From Dechloromonas agitata is5 (lineage in GTDB: Bacteria > Pseudomonadota > Gammaproteobacteria > Burkholderiales > Rhodocyclaceae): a stretch of 64,000 nucleotides of DNA. Numbering within the stretch: the stretch's first letter is position 1; every line of letters begins with the position of its first letter. Location: contig NZ_KI912532.1 in NCBI RefSeq assembly GCF_000519045.1, forward strand, positions 1,674,001 through 1,738,000. Direction: 5' to 3'. Below, one piece after another: positions 1 through 9,298 of this stretch. Made by a program: the position numbers and the translations under genes. A model generated the notes under the pieces. That model saw only the letters and a program-made list of their open reading frames with translations, did no database searches and was not told the DNA's origin.

Positions 1-160
1 GCACAGCGGCGGCAATCAGGGGCGTAGCCATCAACAGCAGCATGGCAAGGCGGGTGGTGCGGGCGGCCAGCAGCAGAAGAAGCATCGGCCGCGGACGAAC
101 AACAATCGCCGGCCGCGCCAGAACAAGCCGCAATCCGGCGGCGGTGGCAATCCTGCCTGA
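1..160 (+). CDS. C-terminal end of a basic Gln/Gly/Arg-rich protein, possibly a DEAD-box RNA helicase tail (partial)
   Basis: The frame starting at base 2 is open to a TGA at 158-160 and gives about 52 residues with no domain, composed almost only of Gly, Gln, Asn, His, Lys and Arg (for example GGQQQKKHRPRTNNNRRPRQ). Such low-complexity basic tails are typical of RhlE-type DEAD-box RNA helicases in betaproteobacteria, where they bind RNA; that identity is inference because the catalytic core lies outside the window. A separate promoter-like element follows at 166-193, so the next gene need not be co-transcribed. Confidence 0.45.
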   Translation, partial: HSGGNQGRSHQQQHGKAGGAGGQQQKKHRPRTNNNRRPRQNKPQSGGGGNPA

Positions 161-165
161 TTTCC

Positions 166-193
166 TTGTATCGATTTTCTGAACCGGCATAAT
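166..193 (+). promoter_or_regulatory. Candidate promoter of the UbiH-family gene
   Basis: TTGTAT (166-171), a 16-bp spacer, then CATAAT (188-193). The expected start point is at or next to the ATG at 201, and no Shine-Dalgarno-like sequence lies between, so the mRNA may be leaderless or nearly so. Confidence 0.35.
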
Positions 194-200
194 TGCCGCC

Positions 201-1364
201 ATGCAGCAGTTTGATCTGATCATCGTGGGCGGTGGCCTGGCGGGCGCCAGTTTGGCGCTTGCCTTGCGCAACACCCGCCTGCGGGTGGCGCTGGTCGAGA
301 GCCAGCCGCCCCGCCGCCCGGATGGGTGGGACGCGCGCATCTACGCCGTCAGTCCGGCGAATATCGAATTCCTCGACAGCATCGGTGCCTGGCGCCACCT
401 CGATGCGGAACGCATCTGCCCGATCCGGGCCATGGAGGTTTTTGGCGATGCGGGCGGGGCGCTTTCGTTCTCGGCCTACGAAACCGGGGTGCCGCAGCTC
501 GGGTGCATTCTCGAATCCTCTCTGATGGCTTGCGAGTTCTGGGAGAGTGCCAAACGACAGAGCAACCTGACGCTGTTTTGTCCGGCTCGCCCGGCGTCGG
601 TCGAATTCCGCCACGATGCCGCCGTTTTACGGCTCGGCGATGGGGCGCTGCTCACCGCGCCGCTGCTGGTTGGTGCCGATGGGCGGGATTCTTGGGTGCG
701 CCAGGCAGCCGGCCTGGCGGCAATCAATACACCTTACGGCGAGAAGGGGGTGGTGGCCAACTTCGCCATCGAGAAACCCCATCGCGGCCGTGCCTTCCAG
801 TGGTTCCGCGACGATGGCGTGCTCGCCTTCCTGCCGCTGCCCGGCGATCGCATGTCGATCGTCTGGTCAACGCCCGATGCTCATGCCGACGAATTGTGCT
901 CCCTGCCGGACGACTTGTTCTGTGACCGCGTCGGCGAGGCTGGCAGCGGAATACTCGGCCGCCTGAGTCTGCTCACGCCGCCAGCCGCCTTTTCGTTGCG
1001 CCTGATGCGTGTGCCGCAGACCGTGGCGCCTCGGCTGGCGCTGGTTGGTGATGCGGCGCACGGCATCCATCCGCTCTCCGGGCATGGCATCAATCTCGGT
1101 TTCCAGGATGCCCGGGTGCTGGCTGAGTTGCTGGCGGCCAGCCAGCCTTGGCAAGACATCGGCGAGGAGCGCCTGTTGCAGCGTTATCAGCGCGCCCGGC
1201 GTGAGGAAACGGCGTTGATGCAGACAACGACCGATAGCCTGCGTCGCCTGTTCCGGGAAACGACACCCGGGCTTCGCCCTTTGCGCAATTTCGGTTTGAG
1301 CCTGACCAACGGCCTGCCTTTCATCAAGAATGCCCTGGTGCGCTATGCGCTTGGGGCGCTTTAG
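201..1364 (+). CDS. UbiH/UbiF/VisC-family FAD-dependent hydroxylase (ubiquinone biosynthesis)
   Basis: 387 residues, the usual length of the family. The N-terminal dinucleotide fold GGGLAG (residues 10-15), the central GADGRD motif near residue 157 and the FAD-binding GDAAHGIHPLSGHG motif near residue 283 are the three signatures of aromatic-ring flavoprotein hydroxylases of the UbiH/UbiF/COQ6 group. These proteins use FAD, NAD(P)H and O2 to hydroxylate the ring of ubiquinone precursors. Which ring position this one modifies (UbiH, UbiF, UbiI, UbiL or UbiM role) cannot be read from sequence alone. dsbC begins 9 bases downstream, so the two are probably co-transcribed. Confidence 0.85.
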   Translation: MQQFDLIIVGGGLAGASLALALRNTRLRVALVESQPPRRPDGWDARIYAVSPANIEFLDSIGAWRHLDAERICPIRAMEVFGDAGGALSFSAYETGVPQLGCILESSLMACEFWESAKRQSNLTLFCPARPASVEFRHDAAVLRLGDGALLTAPLLVGADGRDSWVRQAAGLAAINTPYGEKGVVANFAIEKPHRGRAFQWFRDDGVLAFLPLPGDRMSIVWSTPDAHADELCSLPDDLFCDRVGEAGSGILGRLSLLTPPAAFSLRLMRVPQTVAPRLALVGDAAHGIHPLSGHGINLGFQDARVLAELLAASQPWQDIGEERLLQRYQRARREETALMQTTTDSLRRLFRETTPGLRPLRNFGLSLTNGLPFIKNALVRYALGAL

Positions 1365-1373
1365 GAGATTTCC

Positions 1374-2078
1374 ATGCTGAAAAAGATGTTGTCCCTGACC
1401 TTGGCCATGGCCTTTTCGTCTGTTGCCGTGGCCGATGAGGCGGATGTCAAGAAAGCCATGGAAGCGAAGCTGGGCGCCAAGGTCGAGTCGGTCAACAAGT
1501 CGGGCTATCTTGGCCTCTACGAGGTGTATGCCGACGGTGCGATCTTCTATACCGATGACAAGGTGTCGGCAATCATGGTCGGTGGTCAGATGATCGATGC
1601 CAAGACCATGAAGAACGTTACCGACGAGCGCATGAAAAAGCTCACCGCCATCCGTTTCGGCGATCTGCCGCTGGATCGCGCGATCAAGCAGGTGCGAGGG
1701 GATGGCAAGCGGGTGCTGGCCACGTTCGAGGATCCGAATTGCGGTTATTGCAAGCGTCTGGCCAAGGAGATGCTGAAGCTCGATAACGTGACGGTCTATG
1801 TCTTTCTCTACCCCATCCTGTCGGAAGACTCGGTGCGCAAGTCGAAGCAGATCTGGTGCTCGCCTGACCGCGCCAAGGCCTGGAGCGAATGGATGGTGGA
1901 TGGCAAGGTGCCGGCGGGGCGCGAGGATTGCGACACGACGGCGATCACCAAGAATCAGGAATTCGGGCGCAAGTTGAATATTTCCGGTACGCCGACCATG
2001 TTCTTCGGTGACGGTGAGCGGGTGCCGGGGGCCATTCCGCTGGCGCGGATCGAGCAGAAGCTCAACCAGGTGAAATAA
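1374..2078 (+). CDS. dsbC: Periplasmic thiol:disulfide isomerase DsbC
   Basis: 234 residues. Residues 1-20 form a signal peptide (MLKKMLSLTLAMAFSSVAVA) followed by a DsbC-type N-terminal dimerisation domain (about 21-85) and a thioredoxin-fold catalytic domain carrying the CGYC active site (C123 and C126 within FEDPNCGYCKRL). A cis-Pro loop is visible as SGTPTMFF near residue 203. The family reshuffles wrong disulfides in exported proteins and is kept reduced by DsbD; no dsbD is in this window. The AGGAG-type ribosome site (1364-1368) overlaps the end of the upstream hydroxylase gene, consistent with one transcript. Confidence 0.93.
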   Translation: MLKKMLSLTLAMAFSSVAVADEADVKKAMEAKLGAKVESVNKSGYLGLYEVYADGAIFYTDDKVSAIMVGGQMIDAKTMKNVTDERMKKLTAIRFGDLPLDRAIKQVRGDGKRVLATFEDPNCGYCKRLAKEMLKLDNVTVYVFLYPILSEDSVRKSKQIWCSPDRAKAWSEWMVDGKVPAGREDCDTTAITKNQEFGRKLNISGTPTMFFGDGERVPGAIPLARIEQKLNQVK

Positions 2079-2151
2079 GCATGGGCTGCCGCCACACCGT
2101 TGACCGCGTGTGGGGCGATTTCCGGCCGGGTTGCCCGAAGAAGGGGCGCTG

Positions 2152-4122
2152 ATGGAAAGGGAGGCATTCGGACAATGCCTCGGGCGGGCCTTGCGCTCAT
2201 CCCAAGTCCGGCTGGTGGTTTTCTTCGTATTGACCTGGCTTGGTGTGGCCGGCCTGCTCGCTTTCCTGCTCGAGGAGGGGCGGCAGCAGGCCGAGCGCAA
2301 GGCCGAAGCCGATGCGCTGGGCGTTTCAGCCCTGCTTGAGGCGCGCTTGGCGGGAACGATCCGTCGCCTGCAGGCGACGCTGGAGCACATCGCAGCCACC
2401 CTGCCGCCCGAAGCCTTCCTGGCGTCCGCCAAGGCGACTCAGGGCGAGATGGTCCGGCGGACTTTGATCCTGCACTCGCGTCATTTCCCGGAGGTGGACA
2501 GTTTCAGGGTGCTCGATGCGGAGGGGGGCTTGCTCCATGCGTCGGGCGGCCGGACCGGCGAGGCCAGTGTTCGCGACCACGGCTACTTTCGGGCCTTTGC
2601 CGAGGGGCGGAGCAACGGCCTGTATTTTTCCGCCGTCGAATTTGATCGCTCCGCCGCCCGTTCCGTCGTCAATATTGCCGTGCCGGCCCGTTTCGATAGC
2701 GGAGGTTTGCAGGGTGTCGTTGTCGCCCGGCTCGATCTGACCTATCTTGCGCAGTGGTTCGACAGCGTTGCGGTCGGCGCGCAGGGCGTTGTTTCCTTCC
2801 GGCGGGTCGAAGACGGCAGCCTGATCCTGCGGCGTCCCTTTCTCCCTGAGCGCGTGAATCAGCCGCTGGTCAACCATCCCCTCCAGCAGCAGATCGAGGC
2901 CGGCGCACGCTCGGGAACGTTGCGCATGCGGGCGACCCTGGATGGCGTCGAACGAATCTACGGCTTTCATCGCCTGGGTGACTACCCCCTCTACGTCATT
3001 GCTGGCTTGGCGACCGATGATGTGCTGGCTGGCTGGCGCCACTCCTGCATGCTGGCCGTGGTGGCCGGCCTGTTGCTCTTCCTGGCCCTGTCGCTGGCCC
3101 TCGTTCGCGTCCTGCGGGCCGGTGCGCGCGAGGCACTGACGGCGCGCCGCTTGCAGGACAGCGAGGCGCGTTATCGCATGCTGGCGGAAAACAGCCATGA
3201 CGTGATCTGGACGATCGATATTCCGAGCCGCCGCTTTACCTATGTCAGCCCCTCGGTGAGCGACATGCTGGGCTATGCGGTCGAGGAGGTGGTTGGGCGG
3301 TCGTGCGATGCTTGGCTGACGCCGGATTCGGCGCTGCGCTTCGGCCGTGAGGTCGACCTCCGCTTGCGACGCATCGCCGCTGCTGATCCGGGGGCTGGTG
3401 TGCTGGTCAGTGAATTGGAAATGGTGTGCAAGGATGGCGAACAGATTGCCGTCGAGGTGGTGTCGAGCTACCTGCTCGACGAAGATGGTGTGGCGCGAAC
3501 CATCTTGGGCATCACGCGCAACGTGAGCGAACGCAAGGCGGCGGAGAGCGCCTTGCGCGAGAGCAATCGGCAATTGCATGCCCGGATCGAGGAAATCGGG
3601 CGTCTGCAGTCGGCACTCCAGGAGTTGGCGGTGCGTGACAGCCTGACCGGGTTGTATAACCGGCGCTACCTCGACGAAACCCTGGAGCGTGAGGTGTCGC
3701 GGGCGCGGCGTGAGGGTATTCCGCTCTCCTTGGTCATGCTCGACATCGACTATTTCAAACGGGTCAACGATACCTACGGCCACCAGGTGGGTGACGAGGT
3801 GCTGCGCACGCTGGCTGCAACCCTGTCGGCCGATGTGCGGGCCGAGGATGTCGCCTGCCGTTACGGCGGCGAGGAATTCTTGATCCTGCTGCCGAACATG
3901 CCGCTCGTGGCTGCCCTGGCGAGAGCCGAGGCCTGGCGGGCGGCCGTGGAGGGCCTGGCCATCGGCCATGGTGATTTCGTGCTGACCTTCACCATTTCGC
4001 TGGGGGTGGCCGCTTATCCGGAGCATGGCAAGACGCCGGATGACCTGACCCGCTGCGCCGACCAGGCCCTCTACAAGGCCAAGCGCGAGGGGCGCAACCA
4101 GGTGGCCGTTTACAGCGACTGA
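2152..4122 (+). CDS. Membrane diguanylate cyclase: extracytoplasmic Cache sensor, PAS and GGDEF domains
   Basis: 656 residues from the ATG at 2152, chosen over an in-frame GTG at 2110 because GAAGAAGGGG lies just upstream. Transmembrane helix at about 20-41, a Cache-like periplasmic sensor to about 290, second helix about 297-320, PAS domain about 333-460, short coiled coil, then GGDEF from about 490. The active-site motif is GGEEF (near residue 570), and RAED sits five residues before it, the RxxD inhibitory site that binds product. It should therefore make cyclic di-GMP from two GTP with feedback inhibition. The sensed ligand is unknown. It starts 73 bases after dsbC. Confidence 0.92.
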   Translation: MEREAFGQCLGRALRSSQVRLVVFFVLTWLGVAGLLAFLLEEGRQQAERKAEADALGVSALLEARLAGTIRRLQATLEHIAATLPPEAFLASAKATQGEMVRRTLILHSRHFPEVDSFRVLDAEGGLLHASGGRTGEASVRDHGYFRAFAEGRSNGLYFSAVEFDRSAARSVVNIAVPARFDSGGLQGVVVARLDLTYLAQWFDSVAVGAQGVVSFRRVEDGSLILRRPFLPERVNQPLVNHPLQQQIEAGARSGTLRMRATLDGVERIYGFHRLGDYPLYVIAGLATDDVLAGWRHSCMLAVVAGLLLFLALSLALVRVLRAGAREALTARRLQDSEARYRMLAENSHDVIWTIDIPSRRFTYVSPSVSDMLGYAVEEVVGRSCDAWLTPDSALRFGREVDLRLRRIAAADPGAGVLVSELEMVCKDGEQIAVEVVSSYLLDEDGVARTILGITRNVSERKAAESALRESNRQLHARIEEIGRLQSALQELAVRDSLTGLYNRRYLDETLEREVSRARREGIPLSLVMLDIDYFKRVNDTYGHQVGDEVLRTLAATLSADVRAEDVACRYGGEEFLILLPNMPLVAALARAEAWRAAVEGLAIGHGDFVLTFTISLGVAAYPEHGKTPDDLTRCADQALYKAKREGRNQVAVYSD

Positions 4123-4353
4123 CGCGCCGCTGCACCGCCCTGGTGGCTCCGGGATTTCCTGTTGCATCGACCCCACTTTTTACCACGCCGGCATGGCGGT
4201 GGGTGGTGGCGTTTTGACTTCGATCAACTCCTTATAAGTCACTTTAAGTGTTGTTTTACGAGCGTTGATTTTTAAAGGAAAAATTGGGCCTGGGTTTCAT
4301 TCTAAAGCGCTCGTAAGTCCTTGTTGTGTAAGAAAAAAATCAGGATTTTTCTA
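4123..4353. other. Intergenic region between the diguanylate cyclase and the mraZ promoter
   Basis: No gene is visible. The stretch becomes clearly AT-richer after about 4215 than the flanking genes. I see no convincing intrinsic terminator after the cyclase; the imperfect GC-rich dyad near 4184-4203 has no T-run. Confidence 0.5.
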
Positions 4354-4382
4354 TTGACGGAGGGGGGTTGTTGTTTTAAAGT
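4354..4382 (+). promoter_or_regulatory. Promoter of the dcw cluster (mraZ promoter)
   Basis: TTGACG (4354-4359), 17-bp spacer, TAAAGT (4377-4382). The -10 element overlaps the first GTGGG box at 4381, so bound MraZ would block RNA polymerase. This fits the known negative autoregulation of the cluster in other bacteria. Confidence 0.65.
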
Positions 4383-4415
4383 GGGTAAACGTGTTGAAAA
4401 GTGGGTAAACGGGGA
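4380..4415 (+). promoter_or_regulatory. MraZ operator: GTGGG boxes at 10-bp period
   Basis: AGTGGGTAAACG occurs twice, at 4380-4391 and 4400-4411, exactly 20 bp apart. With the weaker GTGTT at 4391 and GGGGA at 4411 this makes a run of boxes spaced one helical turn apart. MraZ of Escherichia coli and Mycoplasma is known to bind TGGGN direct repeats separated by 5 bp just upstream of its own gene, so this is a confident autoregulatory site. Confidence 0.8.
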
Positions 4416-4427
4416 GCGAGACGAGGG

Positions 4428-4874
4428 ATGTTTGAGGGGGCGGCAGCACTCAATCTGGATGCGAAGGGGCGACTTGCCATTCCGGCAAGGCATCGCGAAG
4501 CCCTGCTCGCCGCCAGCGAGGGTTCGCTCGTCCTGACCGCGCATCCGCACCGCTGTCTGTTGCTTTATCCGTCGCCGGCCTGGCAGCCGATCCGCGACCA
4601 GATCCTCAAGGCGTCCAGCCTCGATCCGCGGGCGGCATCGATCAAGCGCGTGCTGGTCGGCAATGCGCGGACCGAGGAGCCGGATTCGGCCGGGCGCATC
4701 CTGATTGCGCCGGAGTTACGCGATTACGCCCAGTTCGAGAAGACCGTCTATCTGGTCGGTATGGGCAGTCATTTCGAAATCTGGAGCGAGGCGGGCTGGA
4801 GGAAGCAGAACGACCTCGCGGCGGAGGCGCTGTCTGGCGACCTGCCGCCCGGCTTCGGGGATCTGGTGCTGTGA
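4428..4874 (+). CDS. mraZ: Transcriptional regulator MraZ
   Basis: 148 residues from the ATG at 4428; an upstream GTG at 4401 is excluded because it lies in the operator and because the family begins MF-x-GA. Two AbrB-like SpoVT/MraZ half-domains are visible, each with the DxxGR signature: [11 protein letters not shown] near residues 10-20 and [10 protein letters not shown] near residue 85. The protein forms ring oligomers that bind repeated TGGGN boxes and represses the division cluster it heads. Its 3' end overlaps the rsmH start by 4 bases (GTGA). Confidence 0.96.
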   Translation: MFEGAAALNLDAKGRLAIPARHREALLAASEGSLVLTAHPHRCLLLYPSPAWQPIRDQILKASSLDPRAASIKRVLVGNARTEEPDSAGRILIAPELRDYAQFEKTVYLVGMGSHFEIWSEAGWRKQNDLAAEALSGDLPPGFGDLVL

Positions 4875-5797
4875 CGGCGAGCAGCGCCCACGTCACGGTG
4901 CTGCTCGAGGAGGCGGTGGAGGCCCTGGCGATCAAAGCCGACGGCACCTACGTTGACGCCACCTTCGGGCGGGGCGGCCATAGCCGCCGGATTCTTTCCT
5001 GTCTGAACGAGCAGGGGCGCCTGGTGGCGCTCGATCGCGATCCGCAGGCGATTGCCGCCGGTGAGGCGCTGGCCGATTCCCGTTTTCAGTTGGTGCACCG
5101 CGCTTTCGGCGAATTGGCTGAAGCGGCCGGCGAGGCTGGGATTTCCGGTGTTGATGGGGTTTTGTTTGATGTAGGGGTGTCGTCGCCGCAAATCGACGAC
5201 GGGGAGCGCGGCTTCAGCTTCCGCTACGACGCGCCGCTCGACATGCGTATGGATACGACGCAGGGCGAGACGGCGGCCGAGTGGCTGGCGCGGGCCGAGG
5301 TGAGGGACATTACGGAGGTCATCAAAAATTATGGCGAAGAACGGTTTGCTTTCCAGATTGCAAAGAAGGTTGTGGCTGCTCGGCTCGAACAACCTATTGT
5401 CACAACAGGCCAGTTCGCGGCCCTCGTACGCGAGGCCGTGCGCACCCGTGAACCAGGGCAGGACCCGGCGACGCGCAGCTTTCAAGCTCTACGGATTCAT
5501 ATCAACCAAGAGCTCCGCCAGCTGGAGGTAGCCCTGCCGCAGGCACTCGGTTTGCTGAAACCGGGTGGCCGGCTGGTGGTGATTTCCTTTCACTCACTTG
5601 AAGACCGCATCGTCAAGAATTTCATGCGGGCGCAATCGACACCGGATACCTTGCCGAAGAACCTGCCGCTTCGTGCGGATCAGCTGCCCAAGCCGAAGTT
5701 GCGCCTGGTCGGCAAGGTGATCAAGCCGACGGCGGCCGAGGTTGAGGCCAATCCGCGGGCGCGCAGTGCCGCGATGCGTGTCGCCGAGAAGCTGTGA
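4871..5797 (+). CDS. rsmH: 16S rRNA (cytosine-1402-N4)-methyltransferase RsmH (MraW)
   Basis: 308 residues, normal length. It starts at a GTG at 4871 that overlaps the mraZ stop codon. The N-terminus [13 protein letters not shown] and the SAM-binding [15 protein letters not shown] (about 29-43) are diagnostic, as is the late [17 protein letters not shown]-like segment (here [16 protein letters not shown], about 231-246). It methylates N4 of C1402 in the ribosomal P site and is conserved as second gene of the dcw cluster although its role is in translation. Confidence 0.97.
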   Translation: MTASSAHVTVLLEEAVEALAIKADGTYVDATFGRGGHSRRILSCLNEQGRLVALDRDPQAIAAGEALADSRFQLVHRAFGELAEAAGEAGISGVDGVLFDVGVSSPQIDDGERGFSFRYDAPLDMRMDTTQGETAAEWLARAEVRDITEVIKNYGEERFAFQIAKKVVAARLEQPIVTTGQFAALVREAVRTREPGQDPATRSFQALRIHINQELRQLEVALPQALGLLKPGGRLVVISFHSLEDRIVKNFMRAQSTPDTLPKNLPLRADQLPKPKLRLVGKVIKPTAAEVEANPRARSAAMRVAEKL

Positions 5798-6081
5798 TGC
5801 TCCGCTTCAACATGATCCTCCTCCTGATCGTTGTCGTTTGTGCGCTGGGTGTGGTGACCTCCCAGCACCGGGCGCGCAAGCTGTTCCAGGCCGTCGAGGC
5901 GGAGCAGGAGCGGGCGCGGCAGCTGGATATCGAGTACGGTCAGTTACAGCTCGAGATGTCGACCTGGGCCAATCATCCGCGGATCGAGAAGATCGCCCGT
6001 GAGCGCCTGCACATGGTGGCGCCGGACGCCCTTGGGCGGGTCGTCAAGGCGGATCCGGCTGCCGGGCGGAGGGGGCGCTGA
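5797..6081 (+). CDS. ftsL: Cell division protein FtsL
   Basis: 94 residues from the ATG at 5797, which shares bases with the rsmH TGA; a GTG at 5794 one codon earlier is also possible. Topology is classic: a very short cytoplasmic end, one transmembrane helix (about 5-22) and a periplasmic leucine-zipper-like coiled coil (about 26-60). FtsL forms a complex with FtsQ and FtsB that activates FtsWI. Position between rsmH and ftsI supports the call more than sequence identity, which is always low in this family. Confidence 0.92.
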   Translation: MLRFNMILLLIVVVCALGVVTSQHRARKLFQAVEAEQERARQLDIEYGQLQLEMSTWANHPRIEKIARERLHMVAPDALGRVVKADPAAGRRGR

Positions 6082-7829
6082 TGGTCGTCCGTCGTCGCCC
6101 GCAGCGCGGCCACCGTTTTACCGAGAGCCCGGTCCTGCAGCTGGCGCTGCAGGGGTGGCGTTCGCGCATGGTCGGCCTGCTGCTGATGGGGGCGTTCCTG
6201 GCGCTGGTCGGGCGTGGCTTCTACCTGCAGGTGATCAACAACGACTTCCTGCAGCAGAAGGGCGATTCGCGCTACCTCCGCGACATCGAGATTTCCGCCT
6301 CGCGCGGCAAGATCGTCGACCGTAATGGCGACATGCTGGCGGTGTCGACGCCGATGAAGACGATCTGGGCCATTCCGGGCGATGCCCGGCAGATGAGCGG
6401 TGAGCAGAAGCGCCAGTTGGCCGGGCTGCTGGACATGAGCGTGCGCGAACTCGACGCCAGGATCGCCGTCGAGAAGACCTTTACCTTCATCAAGCGTCAG
6501 GTGTCGCCGGAGGTGGCTGATCGCATCGCCGCCCAGAAGTTCCCGGGAGTGCATCAGGAAAAGGAATACCGTCGCTTCTATCCGACCGGCGACATGACTG
6601 CCCATATCGTCGGCTTCACCGGCGTGGACGACAAGGGGCTGGAGGGGGTCGAACTGGCCTTCCAGAACAGCCTGCTCGGCCGCCCGGGCAGCCGGACGGT
6701 GATTCGTGACCGGCGCGGCAATATCGTCGAGGATGTGGGCGCGACCCGGCCGCCACAGGATGGCAAGGACGTCCGCCTGGCGCTCGATTCCAAGATCCAG
6801 TACCTGGCCTACAGCCAGTTGAAGGAAGCGGTCGAGAAACATAACGCCAAGGCGGGCGGTGCCATCGTGATCGATACCCGTAACGGTGAAATCCTGGCTC
6901 TTGCCAACTGGCCGACCTACAACCCGAATAACCGGGAAAAACTCTCCGGTGCCCAGCTTCGCAATCGCGCCATCACCGACACCTACGAACCGGGCTCGGT
7001 GATGAAGCCGTTTACCGCTGCGCTGGCGCTGGAGCGGGGCAAGGTCCGTTTCGATACCGTGATCAACTGCGCGCCGGGCCGGATGACCATCGGCCCGGCG
7101 ACAATTTCCGATGCCCACCCGCATGGTGCGCTGACCGTGGCCCAGGTGATCCAGAAATCCTCCAACGTCGGCACGGCCAAGATCGCCTTGGGCTTCTCAC
7201 CCAAGGAAATGTGGGATCTGTTCGACAGTCTGGGCTTTGGCCAGGCACCCAACCTCGGGTTCCCCGGCGAGGTCTCCGGCCGTCTGCGTCCGTGGAAAAA
7301 CTGGCGCCCGATCGAGCAGGCGACGATGTCCTACGGCCATGGCATCGCCGTCAGCCTGATCCAGATGGCCCGGGCCTACACCGTGTTTGCGCGCGATGGC
7401 GAATTGATGCCCTTGTCGCTGATTAAAATCGATGATGCGCCGCCCCGTGGTACGCCGATCTTTTCACCGCAGACCGCCCGCGAACTGCGCGCCATGCTCG
7501 AAATGGCGGCCGGACCGGAAGGAACGGCGCCCAAGGCCCGCGTGCCGGGTTATCGCGTCGGCGGCAAGACCGGCACCGCCTACAAGGTCGAGGGGGGCGT
7601 CTATGCCCGCAAGTATGTCGCCTCCTTCGTCGGGATCGCACCGATCAGCGATCCACGCCTGGTCGTGGCGGTGATGATCGACGAGCCGACGGCGGGCGGC
7701 CACTACGGCGGCGACGTCGCCGGCCCGGCTTTCTCGCAGATCACGGGCGGTGCCCTGCGTACCCTGGGGGTGCCGCCGGATGCGCCGGTCCAGGTCGCGG
7801 CGGCAGATTCCGGGAAGGGCAAGCTATGA
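6081..7829 (+). CDS. ftsI: Septal peptidoglycan transpeptidase FtsI (PBP3)
   Basis: 582 residues. One N-terminal transmembrane helix (about 32-53), a class B PBP dimerisation region, and a transpeptidase domain with all three penicillin-binding motifs: SVMK (catalytic S306), SSN (360-362) and KTG (496-498). It cross-links septal peptidoglycan made by the partner FtsW. The start ATG overlaps the ftsL TGA by one base and the 3' end overlaps murE by four. No insertions or unusual changes around the motifs were noticed. Confidence 0.97.
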   Translation: MVVRRRPQRGHRFTESPVLQLALQGWRSRMVGLLLMGAFLALVGRGFYLQVINNDFLQQKGDSRYLRDIEISASRGKIVDRNGDMLAVSTPMKTIWAIPGDARQMSGEQKRQLAGLLDMSVRELDARIAVEKTFTFIKRQVSPEVADRIAAQKFPGVHQEKEYRRFYPTGDMTAHIVGFTGVDDKGLEGVELAFQNSLLGRPGSRTVIRDRRGNIVEDVGATRPPQDGKDVRLALDSKIQYLAYSQLKEAVEKHNAKAGGAIVIDTRNGEILALANWPTYNPNNREKLSGAQLRNRAITDTYEPGSVMKPFTAALALERGKVRFDTVINCAPGRMTIGPATISDAHPHGALTVAQVIQKSSNVGTAKIALGFSPKEMWDLFDSLGFGQAPNLGFPGEVSGRLRPWKNWRPIEQATMSYGHGIAVSLIQMARAYTVFARDGELMPLSLIKIDDAPPRGTPIFSPQTARELRAMLEMAAGPEGTAPKARVPGYRVGGKTGTAYKVEGGVYARKYVASFVGIAPISDPRLVVAVMIDEPTAGGHYGGDVAGPAFSQITGGALRTLGVPPDAPVQVAAADSGKGKL

Positions 7830-9298
7830 TTTCGCCGCGCGAATTGCTCGACCGCCTGGCCACGCTCGGCGTTACGCCGACTGGTGTGGCCGACGACAGC
7901 CGCCAGGTGCACCCGGGCGATCTCTTCCTGGCTTATCCCGGCGATCTGGCCGATGGCCGTCGTTATATCGCCGACGCCCTGGCCCGCGGAGCCGTGGCCG
8001 TGCTCTGGCAACCGGGTGGCGATTTCGTCTGGACGCATGCGGTGCCGAACCTGCCGGTCGAGGCGCTGCGTCCGCTGGCCGGGCCGCTGGCCCATACCGT
8101 CCATGGCTATCCGAGCGAGGCCCTGTCGTTGATCGCCATCACCGGCACCAACGGCAAGACGACGATCAGCCAGTGCCTGGCGCGGGTCTATCCGAAGCCC
8201 TGCGCCATCATCGGCACGCTGGGGGTCGGCTTTCCGGGCGAGCTGGTGGAAACCGGTTTCACGACGCCGGAAGCGACGACGTTGATGCGTTGCCTGGCCG
8301 ATTTCCGCGAGCGCGGCGCGGCGGCGGTGGCGCTCGAGGCCAGTTCGATCGGGATCGCCGAAGGCCGCATGAACGGTGCCCGGGTCGATGTTGCGGTATT
8401 CACCAATTTCACGCGCGACCATCTCGATTACCACGGCACGATGGAAGCCTATGCCGACGCCAAGGAGCAGCTTTTCCACTGGCCGCGCCTGCGTACGGCC
8501 GTGGTCAACCTGGACGATGAGCTCGGTCGCAAGCTGTCGCGCGATGCGACGGCCCTACGCGTACTCGGCTACGCCATCGGCGAACTGCGCCGCGATTACC
8601 CCGCCGTGGTGCGGGCCGAAGAACTGGTCGATACGCCCTTTGGCCAGCGTTTCAATCTGGTGCTGCCGAACGGTCGGGCGGTGGTCGATACGATGCTGGT
8701 CGGTCGCTACAACATCTCCAACCTGCTGGCCATTGCCGCCGTGCTCTACGATGCCGGCCTGGCGGCGCATGACGTGGCTCGCCGCCTGTCCGAACTGACC
8801 CCGCCGCCGGGACGCCTGGAGCGCGTGGGGGGCGAGGGCGAGCCGTTGGTCGTGGTCGATTACGCCCACACGCCGGATGCGCTGGATAACGCACTGACTG
8901 CGTTGCGCGCCGTGGCCAACAGCCGAAATGGCCGATTGGTGGTTGTTTTCGGCTGCGGTGGCGATCGCGACAAGGGCAAGCGTCCGGAAATGGGTAATGT
9001 GGCCGAGCGTTGTGCCGACCGCGTGCTGGTTACCAGCGATAACCCGCGCAGCGAAGATCCGGCCGCCATCGTCGCCGACATCGTGGCCGGCATGCGCCAA
9101 CCGGAAATCGAAATTGACCGGGCGACCGCCATCCGCCGTGCCGTGCTCGAAGCCGATGTCCGCGACGTCGTGCTGCTCGCCGGCAAGGGGCATGAACCCT
9201 ATCAGGACATGGGCAGCATCCGTCTGCCTTTCTCCGATGTCGAACAAGCCGGCGCGGCACTCGCCCAGCGTCGCGCCCAACAGGAGGTAAGTGCATGA
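7826..9298 (+). CDS. murE: UDP-MurNAc-L-Ala-D-Glu: meso-diaminopimelate ligase MurE
   Basis: 490 residues. Mur-ligase ATP-binding motif ITGTNGKTT lies at about 106-114, and the third-domain specificity motif DNPR is at 405-408. DNPR marks enzymes that add meso-diaminopimelate rather than lysine, so the cell wall is of the Gram-negative meso-DAP type. The carbamylated-lysine region and the late GKGHEPYQ segment are intact. Overlaps ftsI and murF by four bases each, implying translational coupling. Confidence 0.97.
   Translation: MISPRELLDRLATLGVTPTGVADDSRQVHPGDLFLAYPGDLADGRRYIADALARGAVAVLWQPGGDFVWTHAVPNLPVEALRPLAGPLAHTVHGYPSEALSLIAITGTNGKTTISQCLARVYPKPCAIIGTLGVGFPGELVETGFTTPEATTLMRCLADFRERGAAAVALEASSIGIAEGRMNGARVDVAVFTNFTRDHLDYHGTMEAYADAKEQLFHWPRLRTAVVNLDDELGRKLSRDATALRVLGYAIGELRRDYPAVVRAEELVDTPFGQRFNLVLPNGRAVVDTMLVGRYNISNLLAIAAVLYDAGLAAHDVARRLSELTPPPGRLERVGGEGEPLVVVDYAHTPDALDNALTALRAVANSRNGRLVVVFGCGGDRDKGKRPEMGNVAERCADRVLVTSDNPRSEDPAAIVADIVAGMRQPEIEIDRATAIRRAVLEADVRDVVLLAGKGHEPYQDMGSIRLPFSDVEQAGAALAQRRAQQEVSA

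Noticed and set aside
867-2432. 521-residue reverse-strand frame
   Set aside because: Antisense shadow of the UbiH-family gene, dsbC and the cyclase; composition typical of GC-rich shadows, no domain.
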